Of a stretch of DNA of 64,000 bases, positions 1-8,010 are shown piece after piece. Made by a program: the position numbers and the translations under genes. This DNA is from Oscillospiraceae bacterium (lineage in GTDB: Bacteria > Bacillota > Clostridia > Oscillospirales > SIG627), in the NCBI GenBank assembly GCA_034925865.1, contig JAYFRN010000007.1, positions 1-64,000 of the forward strand, given 5' to 3'. Position 1 is the first letter of the stretch, and every line of letters begins with the position of its first letter. The notes below the pieces were generated by a model. The model made no database searches and was not told the origin of the DNA. It worked only from the letters and a program-made list of their open reading frames with translations.

Positions 1-6
1 GCTCTT

Positions 7-816
7 ATGACTCTCAAGGATTATGATTATACGGATGGTGCGGTTAAGCTTTATGAATTGGGGTTTTTATTTAGCGAAGCGGCCAGATTTCCCACTGCAG
101 AGCTCAGCATATGGGAATGCCCGGGTTCTGACGGTCGTGTCATTGTTTCGTTGACAGATTACGGAGAACGTCTACTGACAAAGGAAGAATCCGCGGAGAT
201 CAGGGCAATCTACGCGAAAGCCCATGAAGCCGCGAAATCAAATAACGAGACTTTTTTTAATCATAAGTCACAACAACACCGCCTGCTGCCCGACGGAATC
301 ATCTCATTAAGTCATGGAAAATACGATATTGGATTTTACGCTTTTACCTCCGACTTAATAAGTCCCACATTTTGCACCATTATTCCGGGATGTCCGGAAG
401 AAACCTCTCAAAAGCTTTTCTGCTTTGGAAATAAATATGATTTCTTCATATCAAGGGATGACGGAAATACCGATATACCCAAATGCAGTCTTTATCTCAC
501 GAAAGGAATCTACTGTAATTATCTTTTTAACGGATATACGCCCAAGGAGGCTGTCGTTAAGATTGTTACCGGCAAATTCGAGGTTTTGTCGGCAGAACAA
601 AAAAGCCCGACGCAATTTCTGCTGACGCTTTCAGATAATTCCGAATATGATTATGCTGTATGCAGAGTTAACGGTTTTATATCAGATTACGGCTGCCTTT
701 TGCCGCCCTATCCGTTAAGCTGGACCAAAGAGGATGTTTTTGTTGTTCTGCTTATGAAAGACGTGAGCCGTGAAGAAGCGCTTAAAGCCGCGGAAGGTTC
801 AAGTTTTGAGTATTGA
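7..816 (+). CDS. Hypothetical protein, possibly 5'-truncated
   Basis: A 269-codon reading frame that I do not recognise. The first ATG lies six bases into the window and the two preceding codons (GCT CTT) are in frame without a stop, so the true start may lie upstream and no ribosome binding site can be judged. The protein is mixed alpha/beta in appearance, rich in Tyr and Phe, with no signal peptide, membrane segment or known motif. It is followed by a 200-bp spacer and then an independently promoted ABC ATPase gene, so the context does not suggest a role. The frame is long, has no strong competing frame, and uses codons like its neighbours, which supports a real gene. Confidence 0.7.
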   Translation: MTLKDYDYTDGAVKLYELGFLFSEAARFPTAELSIWECPGSDGRVIVSLTDYGERLLTKEESAEIRAIYAKAHEAAKSNNETFFNHKSQQHRLLPDGIISLSHGKYDIGFYAFTSDLISPTFCTIIPGCPEETSQKLFCFGNKYDFFISRDDGNTDIPKCSLYLTKGIYCNYLFNGYTPKEAVVKIVTGKFEVLSAEQKSPTQFLLTLSDNSEYDYAVCRVNGFISDYGCLLPPYPLSWTKEDVFVVLLMKDVSREEALKAAEGSSFEY

Positions 817-939
817 TTATGTACAAAATATGTATATTCCGTCAAAAGCTCTTAAGCTCCGTTCACAAAGCGCAAGCGGTTAAAAATATTTTATGCAAAG
901 TGACTAAAAAAGGCGATTAATATTTGGGGAAATAAACTC

Positions 940-968
940 TTTCATTTTTCTCTTTTTTCTGTTATATT
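940..968 (+). promoter_or_regulatory. Probable sigma-A promoter of the sugar-ABC ATPase gene
   Basis: TTTCAT at 940-945 and TATATT at 963-968 are separated by 17 bp, with an extended -10 (TG one base before TATATT). It lies about 55 bp before the RBS/ATG of the downstream ATPase gene. The -35 is weak, the -10 good. Confidence 0.5.
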
Positions 969-1024
969 AGTATAAAGCAAAAAATCAGAATGTTGTAGTG
1001 CTTTTTATACACAGGAGGACATAT

Positions 1025-2137
1025 ATGGCAAGTTTATCATTGAGGCATCTGTATAAGAAATACCCGGGCGGCGTTGTCGCTGTCAAGGATTTCTGCCTCG
1101 AAATCAAAGATAAGGAATTTATTATTCTCGTCGGACCTTCCGGATGCGGAAAATCCACAACGCTCCGTATGATCGCCGGCCTTGAAGAAATATCCGAGGG
1201 CGAGCTCTTTATCGGCGACCGTCTTATAAACGACGTTGCCCCGAAGGACAGAGATATCGCGATGGTGTTCCAAAACTACGCTCTTTATCCGCATATGACC
1301 GTGTTTGAAAACATGGCTTTCGGACTCAAGCTCCGTAAAACACCTAAAGAAGAAATTAAGCGCCGCGTTGAAGAGGCCGCAAAAATACTCGACATCCTTC
1401 ACCTGCTTGACAGAAGACCGAAGGCTTTGTCCGGTGGTCAGAGACAGCGTGTCGCGCTCGGACGCGCAATCGTCCGTGAACCGAAGGTATTCCTTCTCGA
1501 CGAACCGCTTTCCAACCTTGACGCAAAGCTCCGCGCTTCCACGAGAACCGAGCTCACAAAGCTTCATAAGCGTCTCGGCACCACGTTTGTTTACGTTACC
1601 CATGACCAGGTCGAGGCTATGACCATGGCATCGCGCATTGTTGTTATGAAGGACGGCGTTATCCAACAGGTCGATTCTCCGCAAAACCTCTATGACCTCC
1701 CGGTGAACCAATTTGTCGCCGGATTTATCGGCACACCTCAAATGAACTTCATAAACGGTTCTCTCAAGAAAAAGGGCGAGGATATATACTTTAATTTCGG
1801 TACGCATGAGCTTAAGCTTCCCGCCGAAAAGTCAAACAAGCCCGAGGTCCAGGCATATATCGGCAAGGAAGTTGTGGCCGGTCTCCGTACCGAATCCATT
1901 CATGACGAACCCATGTATCTCAGCCAGATGTCCGACTGGGTCATCGAAACATATATCGAAGTCACCGAGCTTATGGGCGCGGAAATATTCCTGTTCCTCG
2001 TCAACGACGAACAGAATCTCGTCGCGAGAGTTTCTTCCCGTTCCAAATCAAAGGCCGGCGATACAATCAAGGTCGCGCTCGACATTTCCCGTATACATCT
2101 CTTCGACAAAGATACCGAAGTTTGCTTCTGCCATTAA
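1025..2137 (+). CDS. MsmX/UgpC-type carbohydrate ABC transporter ATP-binding protein
   Basis: ATPase subunit that energises binding-protein-dependent sugar importers at the inner face of the membrane. From the chosen start (370 aa) the motifs are Walker A GPSGCGKST (37-45), Q-loop VFQNYAL (about 81-87), signature LSGGQRQR (135-142) and Walker B VFLLDEP (155-161), then the VTHD switch region and a C-terminal MalK-like regulatory/TOBE domain (about 240-370). ATG 1025 is preferred over an upstream GTG because AGGAGGA sits 5 bp before it. It is monocistronic, with its own promoter and terminator and no permease or binding protein beside it. In Gram-positives such lone ATPases (MsmX, MsmK) serve several sugar transporters; applying that here is inference. 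Confidence 0.93.
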   Translation: MASLSLRHLYKKYPGGVVAVKDFCLEIKDKEFIILVGPSGCGKSTTLRMIAGLEEISEGELFIGDRLINDVAPKDRDIAMVFQNYALYPHMTVFENMAFGLKLRKTPKEEIKRRVEEAAKILDILHLLDRRPKALSGGQRQRVALGRAIVREPKVFLLDEPLSNLDAKLRASTRTELTKLHKRLGTTFVYVTHDQVEAMTMASRIVVMKDGVIQQVDSPQNLYDLPVNQFVAGFIGTPQMNFINGSLKKKGEDIYFNFGTHELKLPAEKSNKPEVQAYIGKEVVAGLRTESIHDEPMYLSQMSDWVIETYIEVTELMGAEIFLFLVNDEQNLVARVSSRSKSKAGDTIKVALDISRIHLFDKDTEVCFCH

Positions 2138-2158
2138 TTATAATATAGGTTTTGTTCC

Positions 2159-2195
2159 GGAGCTGCCGCTTATTCTGCGGCGGCTCCTTTCTTTG
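2159..2195 (+). terminator. Rho-independent terminator after the ABC ATPase gene
   Basis: An 11-bp G+C-rich stem (GGAGCTGCCGC at 2159-2169 with GCGGCGGCTCC at 2177-2187, one wobble pair) with a 7-nt loop, followed by TTTCTTT. It lies 20 bp after the ATPase stop codon and before the cinA promoter. Confidence 0.85.
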
Positions 2196-2205
2196 CATGA
2201 GTTTG

Positions 2206-2234
2206 TTGCTTTTTTTATTTCTCAATGTTATAAT
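2206..2234 (+). promoter_or_regulatory. Probable sigma-A promoter of cinA
   Basis: TTGCTT (2206-2211), a 17-bp spacer, then TATAAT (2229-2234) with an extended -10 TG (2226-2227). It is placed 40 bp upstream of the cinA start and just after the preceding terminator. Confidence 0.65.
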
Positions 2235-2274
2235 AAGTAAACAAGAATCTTTTCCCTGAAAGGAAGCGGTATTC

Positions 2275-3564
2275 ATGTCAAAGTCATACAATGCCGAGAT
2301 TGTAGCCGTTGGGACAGAGCTGCTGCTTGGCGACATACTCAATACAAACGCGAGGTTTTTATCTAAAGAGCTCGCGCAGATAGGTATAGGCGTTTATTTT
2401 CAGACGGTCGTCGGCGACAACCGTGAAAGACTTATCAATGCACTTACACTGGCGTTGAACCGCGCCGATATAGTCATAACCTCCGGCGGACTCGGCCCGA
2501 CATATGACGATATAACGAAGGAAACGGTATGCGAGCTGCTCGGTATTCCTCTCCTTACAGATGAGGAAACGAAGAAACACATTGAGGAATATTTTATCCG
2601 CCGCGGCCGTGTTATGACCGAAAACAACATGAAACAGGCGCTCGTACCGGAAGGCGGAACCGTTTTATATAACGAAAACGGAACCGCGCCGGGGCTGTGT
2701 ATAAAAAAAGATAATAAAATAGTTTTTATGCTGCCCGGTCCGCCGCGCGAGCTTGAGCCGCTTTTTCTGAAATGCGTCAAACCTATTTTATGCTCGCTGC
2801 ATACCGACCGTGTTTTCGTATCAAAAACATTGAATATATTCGGAATGGGTGAATCCGCGGTCGAGGCGCGTCTTATCGAATTGATGAAAGCCTCGACAAA
2901 TCCGACAGTTGCGCCGTACGCAAAGGACGGAGAGGTGCTTTTGCGCATTACCGCCTCCGCCTGTTCAGAGCATGAGGCATCCGCCATGATAGACGCCATG
3001 ATTGACAAAATCACGTCGGAACTCGGCGAATATGTTTACGGCATCGACGGTGAAAGCCTGCAGAACGTGCTTGTATCGCGTTTTGCCGCACGCGGGCTTA
3101 CTGTTTCAACGGCCGAATCATGCACCGGGGGGCTCGTCGCGAAGCGTATTACGGAAATCCCCGGATCTTCTCAGGTTATCGGCTGCGGAATTGTCGCTTA
3201 TTCGAATGACATGAAAATTTCTCTTCTCGGAGTTAATCCGGAAACCATAGAAAAATACGGCGCAGTCAGCGAGCAGACGGCTCGGGAGATGGCCGTCGGG
3301 GTACGCAGGGTATCAGGAAGCGATATCGCCGTATCCGTGACCGGAATAGCCGGACCGGGAGGCGGAATACCTGAAAAGCCCGTCGGGCTTGTATATATTG
3401 CCGCGGCCTCAGAAGCGGGTGTCGTATGCGAAAAGCTCACGCTCGGAAGGAGCAAAAACGAACGTGAATATGTCCGTTATCTGGCGTCATCCTCCGCGAT
3501 CGCTTTGGCACTCCGCGTTGCGGATGAGTTTAATGCCGTTCGAGAAAAAGCAGAGCAATTTTAA
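2275..3564 (+). CDS. cinA: CinA family protein / nicotinamide-nucleotide amidase
   Basis: Full-length 429-aa CinA with two domains: an N-terminal molybdopterin-binding-like domain (about 1-170, TNARFLSKELAQIG and SGGLGPTYDD motifs) and a C-terminal PncC-type amidohydrolase domain (about 265-420) with TAESCTGG and VTGIAGPGGG. The family deamidates NMN in NAD salvage, and the N-terminal domain can carry ADP-ribose pyrophosphatase activity; it was first named for competence/damage induction. Cytoplasmic. AAGGAAG precedes the ATG. In many Bacillota cinA sits beside recA; here recA is 29 kb away with recX, so cinA is separately transcribed from its own promoter. Confidence 0.95.
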   Translation: MSKSYNAEIVAVGTELLLGDILNTNARFLSKELAQIGIGVYFQTVVGDNRERLINALTLALNRADIVITSGGLGPTYDDITKETVCELLGIPLLTDEETKKHIEEYFIRRGRVMTENNMKQALVPEGGTVLYNENGTAPGLCIKKDNKIVFMLPGPPRELEPLFLKCVKPILCSLHTDRVFVSKTLNIFGMGESAVEARLIELMKASTNPTVAPYAKDGEVLLRITASACSEHEASAMIDAMIDKITSELGEYVYGIDGESLQNVLVSRFAARGLTVSTAESCTGGLVAKRITEIPGSSQVIGCGIVAYSNDMKISLLGVNPETIEKYGAVSEQTAREMAVGVRRVSGSDIAVSVTGIAGPGGGIPEKPVGLVYIAAASEAGVVCEKLTLGRSKNEREYVRYLASSSAIALALRVADEFNAVREKAEQF

Positions 3565-3596
3565 GATTGACTTTAAAGCCAAAAGATATAGCTTAC

Positions 3597-3634
3597 ATTT
3601 ATTAACTCGGCGATTAAATAATTACCGCTAAAAG
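3597..3634 (+). repeat. Palindromic intergenic repeat, partial copy (copy a)
   Basis: One arm of the dispersed repeat family: TTATTAACTCGGC, then GATTAAATAATTACCGCT. The remainder up to about 3667 (TTGTTTTATG... AATAATTATTGCGG) matches the far side of complete copies, with the central hairpin deleted. It lies between cinA and the ABC exporter operon. Confidence 0.7.
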
Positions 3635-3684
3635 TTATCATTGTTTTATGTATAAATAATTATTGCGGAAAGGCGGAAACTGGT

Positions 3685-4557
3685 ATGAACGCAGTCGAAA
3701 CAAAAGGCTTGACAAAGTATTACGGAAAGCATCGCGGAATCGAGGATGTCACCTTTGAAATCGCGGAAGGTGAAATTTTCGGCTTTATCGGACCCAACGG
3801 CGCCGGAAAATCCACCACAATAAGGACGCTGCTCTCGCTGATTCATAAAACAAGCGGCGAGGCGCGCATTTTCGGAATGGACTGCGAGAAGGAAAGCAAG
3901 GAAATTTTGTGTCAGATCGGTTATCTGCCCAGCGAGGTATTTTATTATGATAAAATGCGCGCCGCAGATCTGCTTAATTATTCCGCATCCTTTTATAACA
4001 AAGAATGTTCTGCCCGTATCAGAGAGCTTGCCGGAATTCTGGAGCTTGACTTGAATAAAAAAATCGAGGACATGAGCCTCGGAAACAAGAAAAAGGTGGG
4101 CATAGTTCAGGGGCTTTTGCACAGCCCGCGTCTGATAATACTCGACGAACCGACAAGCGGCCTTGATCCGCTTATGCAGAAAACTTTTTTTGAGTTGATC
4201 CGCAGAGAAAACAAAAATGGCGCAACCGTTTTGTTCTCGTCCCATATACTCAGCGAGGTACAGCGTCTTTGCGATCGCGTCGCAATTATAAAGGATGGTC
4301 GCATAGTGAAGATTCAGGATATGGCGGAGCTTAGAAACGATGCATGTAAAAAAGTTACGGTGTCGCTGTCTGAAGGAAGCCTTGATGCCGCGGAGCTAAG
4401 CGGCGCCGTGAATTTTAACAAGCACGGCGATGAATTTTCTTTCCTGTACAAAGGCGACTGCGGTCAGCTTTTAAAAATTCTTTCGGATAAAAAAGTTATT
4501 AACATTGATATCGGAGAACCGGCGCTGGAAGAGATATTCCTGCATTATTATGCTTGA
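3685..4557 (+). CDS. ABC exporter ATP-binding protein
   Basis: ATPase of a heterotrimeric ABC-2 type exporter (BcrA/EcsA-like subfamily). The motifs are Walker A GPNGAGKST (about 36-44), a degenerate signature MSLGNKKKVG in place of LSGGQ (about 132-141), Walker B LIILDEPTSGLDP, and the H-loop SSHILSEVQRLCDR. The C-terminal about 70 residues form the usual accessory domain. Its stop codon is 12 bp from the next ATG, and the TGAGGAGG at the stop provides that gene's RBS, so the three genes 3685-6191 form one operon. The substrate is unknown; close family members export peptides or antibiotics or act in envelope stress. Confidence 0.9.
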   Translation: MNAVETKGLTKYYGKHRGIEDVTFEIAEGEIFGFIGPNGAGKSTTIRTLLSLIHKTSGEARIFGMDCEKESKEILCQIGYLPSEVFYYDKMRAADLLNYSASFYNKECSARIRELAGILELDLNKKIEDMSLGNKKKVGIVQGLLHSPRLIILDEPTSGLDPLMQKTFFELIRRENKNGATVLFSSHILSEVQRLCDRVAIIKDGRIVKIQDMAELRNDACKKVTVSLSEGSLDAAELSGAVNFNKHGDEFSFLYKGDCGQLLKILSDKKVINIDIGEPALEEIFLHYYA

Positions 4558-4569
4558 GGAGGCGCCGTA

Positions 4570-5370
4570 ATGAAAGTATACAGCTTCGAACTTAAAAAAC
4601 AGTTTGCAAATACGCTTGTGTGGATGATTGTGTTGCTCGGCGTGCTTTGGCTGATGCTCAACGGGTTTTATCCGATATTTCTCGACAGCAAGCCCGAAAT
4701 TGAGGCGATGGTTTCCGCCTTTCCGGAGGGCTTTGCCGCCGCGTTCGGCTTTGATGTCGACGATTTGTTCAGCTATGAGAGCTTTTCGGGAATGGTTTAC
4801 CTGTATGAGGGCATCCTGGCGGCAATCATGGCTTCAGGAGCAGCTATTGCCGTTTTTGCTCGTGAAAAGCAAAGTAAATGTGTTGATTTCATTATGACCA
4901 AGCCGCTGCGCCGTTCGGAGGTATTCGCGCAAAAGCTTCTCTGCTGCCTTACGGTTATCGCCGCGGTAAATATTCCTTATCTTATTCTTTTTTCCGTGGA
5001 TTACATGAAATTTAACAACGGAAACGGGCCAACAAAGCAAATGGCGCTCAGTATGCTGTGTCTGTTTTTCACTCAGCTTGTATTTCTCTCCTTCGGCATT
5101 TTCGCGGCCGTGATCCTGCGCCGTATCCGCTCTGCCTCGGCGCTGGGCGTGGGAATCGGTATGTTTGCCTTTCTTCTGTCCATAGTATATTCTCTGACAG
5201 AAAAAGAAATATTCAAGTATATTTCACCGCTTTATTATTTCAGTCCGAATGCCGTCGCGGAAGCCGGAAGCTATGATATACCGTGCGTGTTGACAGCGGT
5301 CGCGCTTACCGTGGGGCTTACCGCCGCGGCCTATCTTATATACACAAAAGCCGACATCGCGGCACAGTAA
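4570..5370 (+). CDS. ABC-2 type transporter permease (first subunit)
   Basis: 266-aa integral membrane protein with about six hydrophobic segments. One follows the N-terminal cytoplasmic stretch MKVYSFELKKQFANT, and there are paired helices near residues 80-100, 125-145, 160-190, 205-220 and 240-260. The motif FIMTKPLRRSEVFAQKLL matches the conserved cytoplasmic loop of ABC-2/LinC-type permeases. It overlaps functionally with the next gene, which has the same loop (FTKPCGRLHILSIKM), so the two probably form a heterodimeric channel driven by the ATPase upstream. GGAGG at the end of the ATPase gene is its RBS. Confidence 0.88.
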   Translation: MKVYSFELKKQFANTLVWMIVLLGVLWLMLNGFYPIFLDSKPEIEAMVSAFPEGFAAAFGFDVDDLFSYESFSGMVYLYEGILAAIMASGAAIAVFAREKQSKCVDFIMTKPLRRSEVFAQKLLCCLTVIAAVNIPYLILFSVDYMKFNNGNGPTKQMALSMLCLFFTQLVFLSFGIFAAVILRRIRSASALGVGIGMFAFLLSIVYSLTEKEIFKYISPLYYFSPNAVAEAGSYDIPCVLTAVALTVGLTAAAYLIYTKADIAAQ

Positions 5371-5390
5371 AGTGAGGTGAGTAAGAGATA

Positions 5391-6191
5391 ATGAATATTC
5401 TGAAAAAAGAACTGAAGCAAGGACTGAAGCCGTTTTTATTCTGGCTTGCCGGGATCGGATTTCTGATTCTCGGAGGAATGGTAAAGTTCACCGGGGTGCA
5501 GGGAGCGGGAAGCGGCTCGATGAGCGATATTCTCGGCAAAATACCAAAGCCTGTCCTTGCCATATTCGGTATGTCCGAGGTCAATATTGAATCCTTCGGC
5601 GGATTTTTCTCCGTTCTGCAGTTCTATGCTTTGATCGCCGTATGCTGCTATGCGGTTTATCTCGGCACAAGCTGTGTCCTTCGGGAAAGCGTGGATAAAA
5701 CATATGAGTTTTTATTTACCAAGCCCTGCGGCAGACTTCACATCTTGTCGATCAAAATGATCTCAGGTATGATTTATCTGGTTTTAATAATTATAATGAG
5801 CGGAGTATTCTCATATATGGCGCCTGTCATTTATAATATTGAAAACACCATTTCCGCGGAAATGATTCTTTTCCCGGCGGCAATGCTGCTTATTTCTTTA
5901 TTCTTCTTCTCGCTGAGCATGGCGTTATCCGCGCTGTTTACACGCTCAGAACGGGCGGTGCAGTCCACATACGGTTTGCTGCTGTTTGCGTATGCTCTTT
6001 CGGTTGTATTTGATATGGATACTAAATTTGAAATAGTAAGGTTTTTGACTCCGTTTAAATATTTCCGGTCAAGAGAGCTGGTTTCCGGACAGCTTAATGT
6101 CGTATATGTATTTGCGCTTATTCTGATGTCGGGTGTTCTTCTTGCAATTTCCTTCCGCGCCTTTGCGAGAAAGGATTTGATCGCGGCCTGA
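5391..6191 (+). CDS. ABC-2 type transporter permease (second subunit)
   Basis: 266-aa membrane protein, the same length as the preceding permease and homologous in plan: N-terminal MNILKKELKQGLKPFLFWL entering a first helix, an extracytoplasmic loop, the FLFTKPCGRLHILS cytoplasmic motif (about 105-120), and four more hydrophobic segments. It lies 20 bp downstream of its partner with GTGAGGTGAG as RBS. Last gene of the exporter operon; two hairpins follow within 100 bp. Two similar 266-aa permeases beside one ATPase suggest an old tandem duplication. Confidence 0.88.
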   Translation: MNILKKELKQGLKPFLFWLAGIGFLILGGMVKFTGVQGAGSGSMSDILGKIPKPVLAIFGMSEVNIESFGGFFSVLQFYALIAVCCYAVYLGTSCVLRESVDKTYEFLFTKPCGRLHILSIKMISGMIYLVLIIIMSGVFSYMAPVIYNIENTISAEMILFPAAMLLISLFFFSLSMALSALFTRSERAVQSTYGLLLFAYALSVVFDMDTKFEIVRFLTPFKYFRSRELVSGQLNVVYVFALILMSGVLLAISFRAFARKDLIAA

Positions 6192-6202
6192 TTAATAAAC
6201 AA

Positions 6203-6230
6203 GGTAGACTTTTTCGTGAAAAAGTCTACC
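6203..6230 (+). other. Perfect 12-bp stem hairpin after the exporter operon
   Basis: GGTAGACTTTTT (6203-6214) pairs exactly with AAAAAGTCTACC (6219-6230) across a CGTG loop. No U-tract follows, so it is not a classical terminator, though it could act with the next hairpin. The core GACTTTTTCG...GAAAAAGTC recurs at 51475-51505. Confidence 0.6.
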
Positions 6231-6263
6231 GGTCAAAACAAGCAGTTGAGAAATAATAATTTT

Positions 6264-6294
6264 AATAAGCGGCTATTTTACTTAGCCGCTTATT
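6264..6294 (+). terminator. Hairpin, candidate terminator of the exporter operon
   Basis: AATAAGCGGCT (6264-6274) pairs perfectly with AGCCGCTTATT (6284-6294) around a 9-nt A+T loop. Only a short T-rich tail (TTATTTTATC) overlaps its 3' side, so termination is likely but not certain. Confidence 0.5.
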
Positions 6295-6314
6295 TTATCG
6301 CCTATTTAAATGTG

Positions 6315-6421
6315 TTATTAACTCGGCATTTAAATAAGCCTTGTTTTACAAGAGAGAAAAACCCATATATCAGAGCCTTTTCTCTCTTTAAGCGGTTATT
6401 ATTTAAATGCCGAGTTAATAA
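6315..6421 (+). repeat. Palindromic intergenic repeat, complete copy (copy b, best preserved)
   Basis: The outer arms are a perfect 22-bp inverted repeat (6315-6336 with 6400-6421; core TTAACTCGGC / GCCGAGTTAA). Nested inside is a second hairpin, AGAGAGAAAA (6351-6360) with TTTTCTCTCT (6378-6387), whose 17-nt loop reads ACCCATATATCAGAGCC. This two-tier design defines the family. It ends 15 bp from the stop of the cupin gene and marks the left edge of the A+T-rich islet. Confidence 0.9.
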
Positions 6422-6435
6422 TATGAGTTTTGTGG

Positions 6436-6753
6436 TTAAATTAATTCAAATAGGAGTAATGTAACCTTTTCTCCTACATCAAGAACAGCTTTGTGTTTAC
6501 CGATTTCTCCGCTTGGTATAAAGAAGATATCACCCGAAACAAACCTCTCCTTATTACCATTAAAATTTAATTCAAAAGTTCCGTCTAAAACATAACCGGC
6601 ATGACCACGTAAACACCAATCTGTTTCTATAAAGCCATATGAAAATTCAACCATCCTAATACGTTGATTACCATTAACATATGCTTTATATCGGACTCCA
6701 ACACCGGCATTTACCCACTCCATTTTCTCAAATTCAATCAGATGATTTTTCAT
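6436..6753 (-). CDS. Small cupin-domain protein
   Basis: A single-domain cupin of about 105 aa. The first motif region is visible as RGHAGYVLDGTFELNFNG and the second as FVSGDIFFIPSGEIGKHKAV. The usual G(X)5HXH is not intact, with only one His (GHAGYV) in motif 1, so metal binding may be altered. ATG 6753 is chosen over a GTG 12 bp upstream because GTGGGGAAC provides an SD 7 bp before it. It belongs to the A+T-rich islet and is separated from the APH gene by one copy of a 44-bp direct repeat. Function unknown; small cupins often bind or isomerise small molecules. Confidence 0.75.
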   Translation of the reverse strand: MKNHLIEFEKMEWVNAGVGVRYKAYVNGNQRIRMVEFSYGFIETDWCLRGHAGYVLDGTFELNFNGNKERFVSGDIFFIPSGEIGKHKAVLDVGEKVTLLLFELI

Positions 6754-6787
6754 TATGTTCCCCACTATCTTATGTCGTTTGTTTATT

Positions 6788-6831
6788 ATTGTCTATTCCA
6801 ATTAAAGCTGAAATTATGCTCATGCTGTGAA
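6788..6831 (+). repeat. 44-bp direct repeat flanking the APH gene (copy 1)
   Basis: Matches 7967-8010 at 41 of 44 positions (both contain AATTAAAGCTGAAATTATGC). It lies immediately downstream of the APH gene on the minus strand. The second copy spans the end of the histidine phosphatase gene. Confidence 0.85.
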
Positions 6832-6832
6832 A

Positions 6833-7822
6833 TTAAAATAATCTTGATAATCTATTTATTAATTCTTCACCTATTATGTTATAATAAATAATATGCTGTA
6901 TAGTATCTTTTACTTGTTCAATTCCAAGCAATCTTTCTTCTTCTTCATTGCATTCAATCCGTAAAGCTCGTTTAACATTATATTCAAGCCACTTGAGCCT
7001 GCCATTATTACTGTAATATAATACCGACCAATCTATTTTACACATTCCAAATATAGCAAAATATGATGATATGAATTGTTCTATGTATTTATAATTTATA
7101 TTGCAATGCTCATATCCTGACCAACACAATGCCAATTCTAAAAGCTCTAAAAATGGGTTTCCATATTTTAAACATTCCAAATCTATAACGAATGGCTTGT
7201 TATTAACCCATAACACATTTTTGACATCCAAATCACCATTAGATATACTTGAAATTACAGGTAATCTCTCATATGATTCATTGCCTTTTGCCTGGCTTTC
7301 GATCAGCAGTTTTTTGTGCTGCTGTAACATTTCAACAATCTCAATTGCCTGTGATTTTGCTAAGTTAATATAATAATCCCAATCAATATTAATTTTGCAT
7401 TTTGTTATACTTTTGTTTGACAACTCTATTTTATGTATTTTGGCTAATAATTCGCCAATGCATTTGCAATGTTCTAATTCAATTTTATTCGAGTTTAAAG
7501 CTTTTCCATCAATGAACTCAAATACATAAAAATATTGTCCAGAAATACATTGCATTTTTTTATTATTAAATTTCAAAGCTGGTACAATAGGAATTTCTGC
7601 ATTAAGTAGTTTTTCTTCTAATTGTTCTGCAATATTATAGTTGTCAAAAACATCAGACCGTTTCATAACCTCTGGATTAAGTAATTTAATTGCATAATCA
7701 CCTAAACTTGTTTGCACTCGATATATCTTGTGCATAAAACCACCGGAAAGTTTTTCAGGCATACGCGTTAAACAACCTAAATTCAATTCCAAACATATAT
7801 TATTAAATAAATCATCTGACAT
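6833..7822 (-). CDS. Aminoglycoside phosphotransferase (APH)-family kinase
   Basis: 329 aa with the protein-kinase-like APH fold. There is a glycine-rich N-lobe (GGFMHKIYRVQTSLGDYAIKL, about 27-47, with Lys46 as the ATP lysine), catalytic loop NGDLDVKN (195-202, Asp197, Asn202; Asn replaces the usual His) and metal-binding VIDLE (212-216, Asp214). Members phosphorylate aminoglycosides, choline, homoserine or other small alcohols, so resistance should not be assumed. GAGGT sits before the ATG. The gene is strongly A+T-rich, lies between 44-bp direct repeats with a palindromic repeat upstream, and is probably horizontally acquired. Confidence 0.88.
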   Translation of the reverse strand: MSDDLFNNICLELNLGCLTRMPEKLSGGFMHKIYRVQTSLGDYAIKLLNPEVMKRSDVFDNYNIAEQLEEKLLNAEIPIVPALKFNNKKMQCISGQYFYVFEFIDGKALNSNKIELEHCKCIGELLAKIHKIELSNKSITKCKINIDWDYYINLAKSQAIEIVEMLQQHKKLLIESQAKGNESYERLPVISSISNGDLDVKNVLWVNNKPFVIDLECLKYGNPFLELLELALCWSGYEHCNINYKYIEQFISSYFAIFGMCKIDWSVLYYSNNGRLKWLEYNVKRALRIECNEEEERLLGIEQVKDTIQHIIYYNIIGEELINRLSRLF

Positions 7823-7863
7823 TGTTTTACCTCACAATATATAAATAAACTTCTGATTCTTTC

Positions 7864-7954
7864 ATTATTAAAACATCAATTAAATAATATCGTTTTTATA
7901 AGAGAGAAAAAACCATATACCAAAGACTTTTCGTTCCTTAATTGGTAATTATAT
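7864..7954 (+). repeat. Palindromic intergenic repeat (copy c)
   Basis: A degraded complete copy: ATTATTAAAACATCAATTAA arm, the TTATAAGAGAGAAAAAACC half-hairpin, CCATATAC loop, AAAGACTTTTCG, then TTAATTGGTAATTATATG. Same order as copies b and i. It lies upstream of the APH gene, inside the interval bounded by the 44-bp direct repeats. Confidence 0.7.
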
Positions 7955-7966
7955 GTATGAAATTAT

Positions 7967-8010
7967 ATTGTCTATTCAAATTAAAGCTGAAATTATGCTC
8001 ATACTGCGAA
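7967..8010 (+). repeat. 44-bp direct repeat flanking the APH gene (copy 2)
   Basis: Second copy of the direct repeat at 6788-6831. Its last 12 bases (7999-8010) encode the C-terminal Phe-Ala-Val and stop codon of the histidine phosphatase gene, so copy 1 looks like a severed relic of the same gene end. Confidence 0.85.

Noticed and set aside
1037..1807. Long minus-strand ORF (256 codons)
   Set aside because: Lies fully inside the sugar-ABC ATPase gene, has no RBS and codes for no known family; shadow frame.
3646..4245. Minus-strand ORF of 199 codons
   Set aside because: Antisense to the exporter ATPase gene; its residues mirror the reverse frame and show no family.
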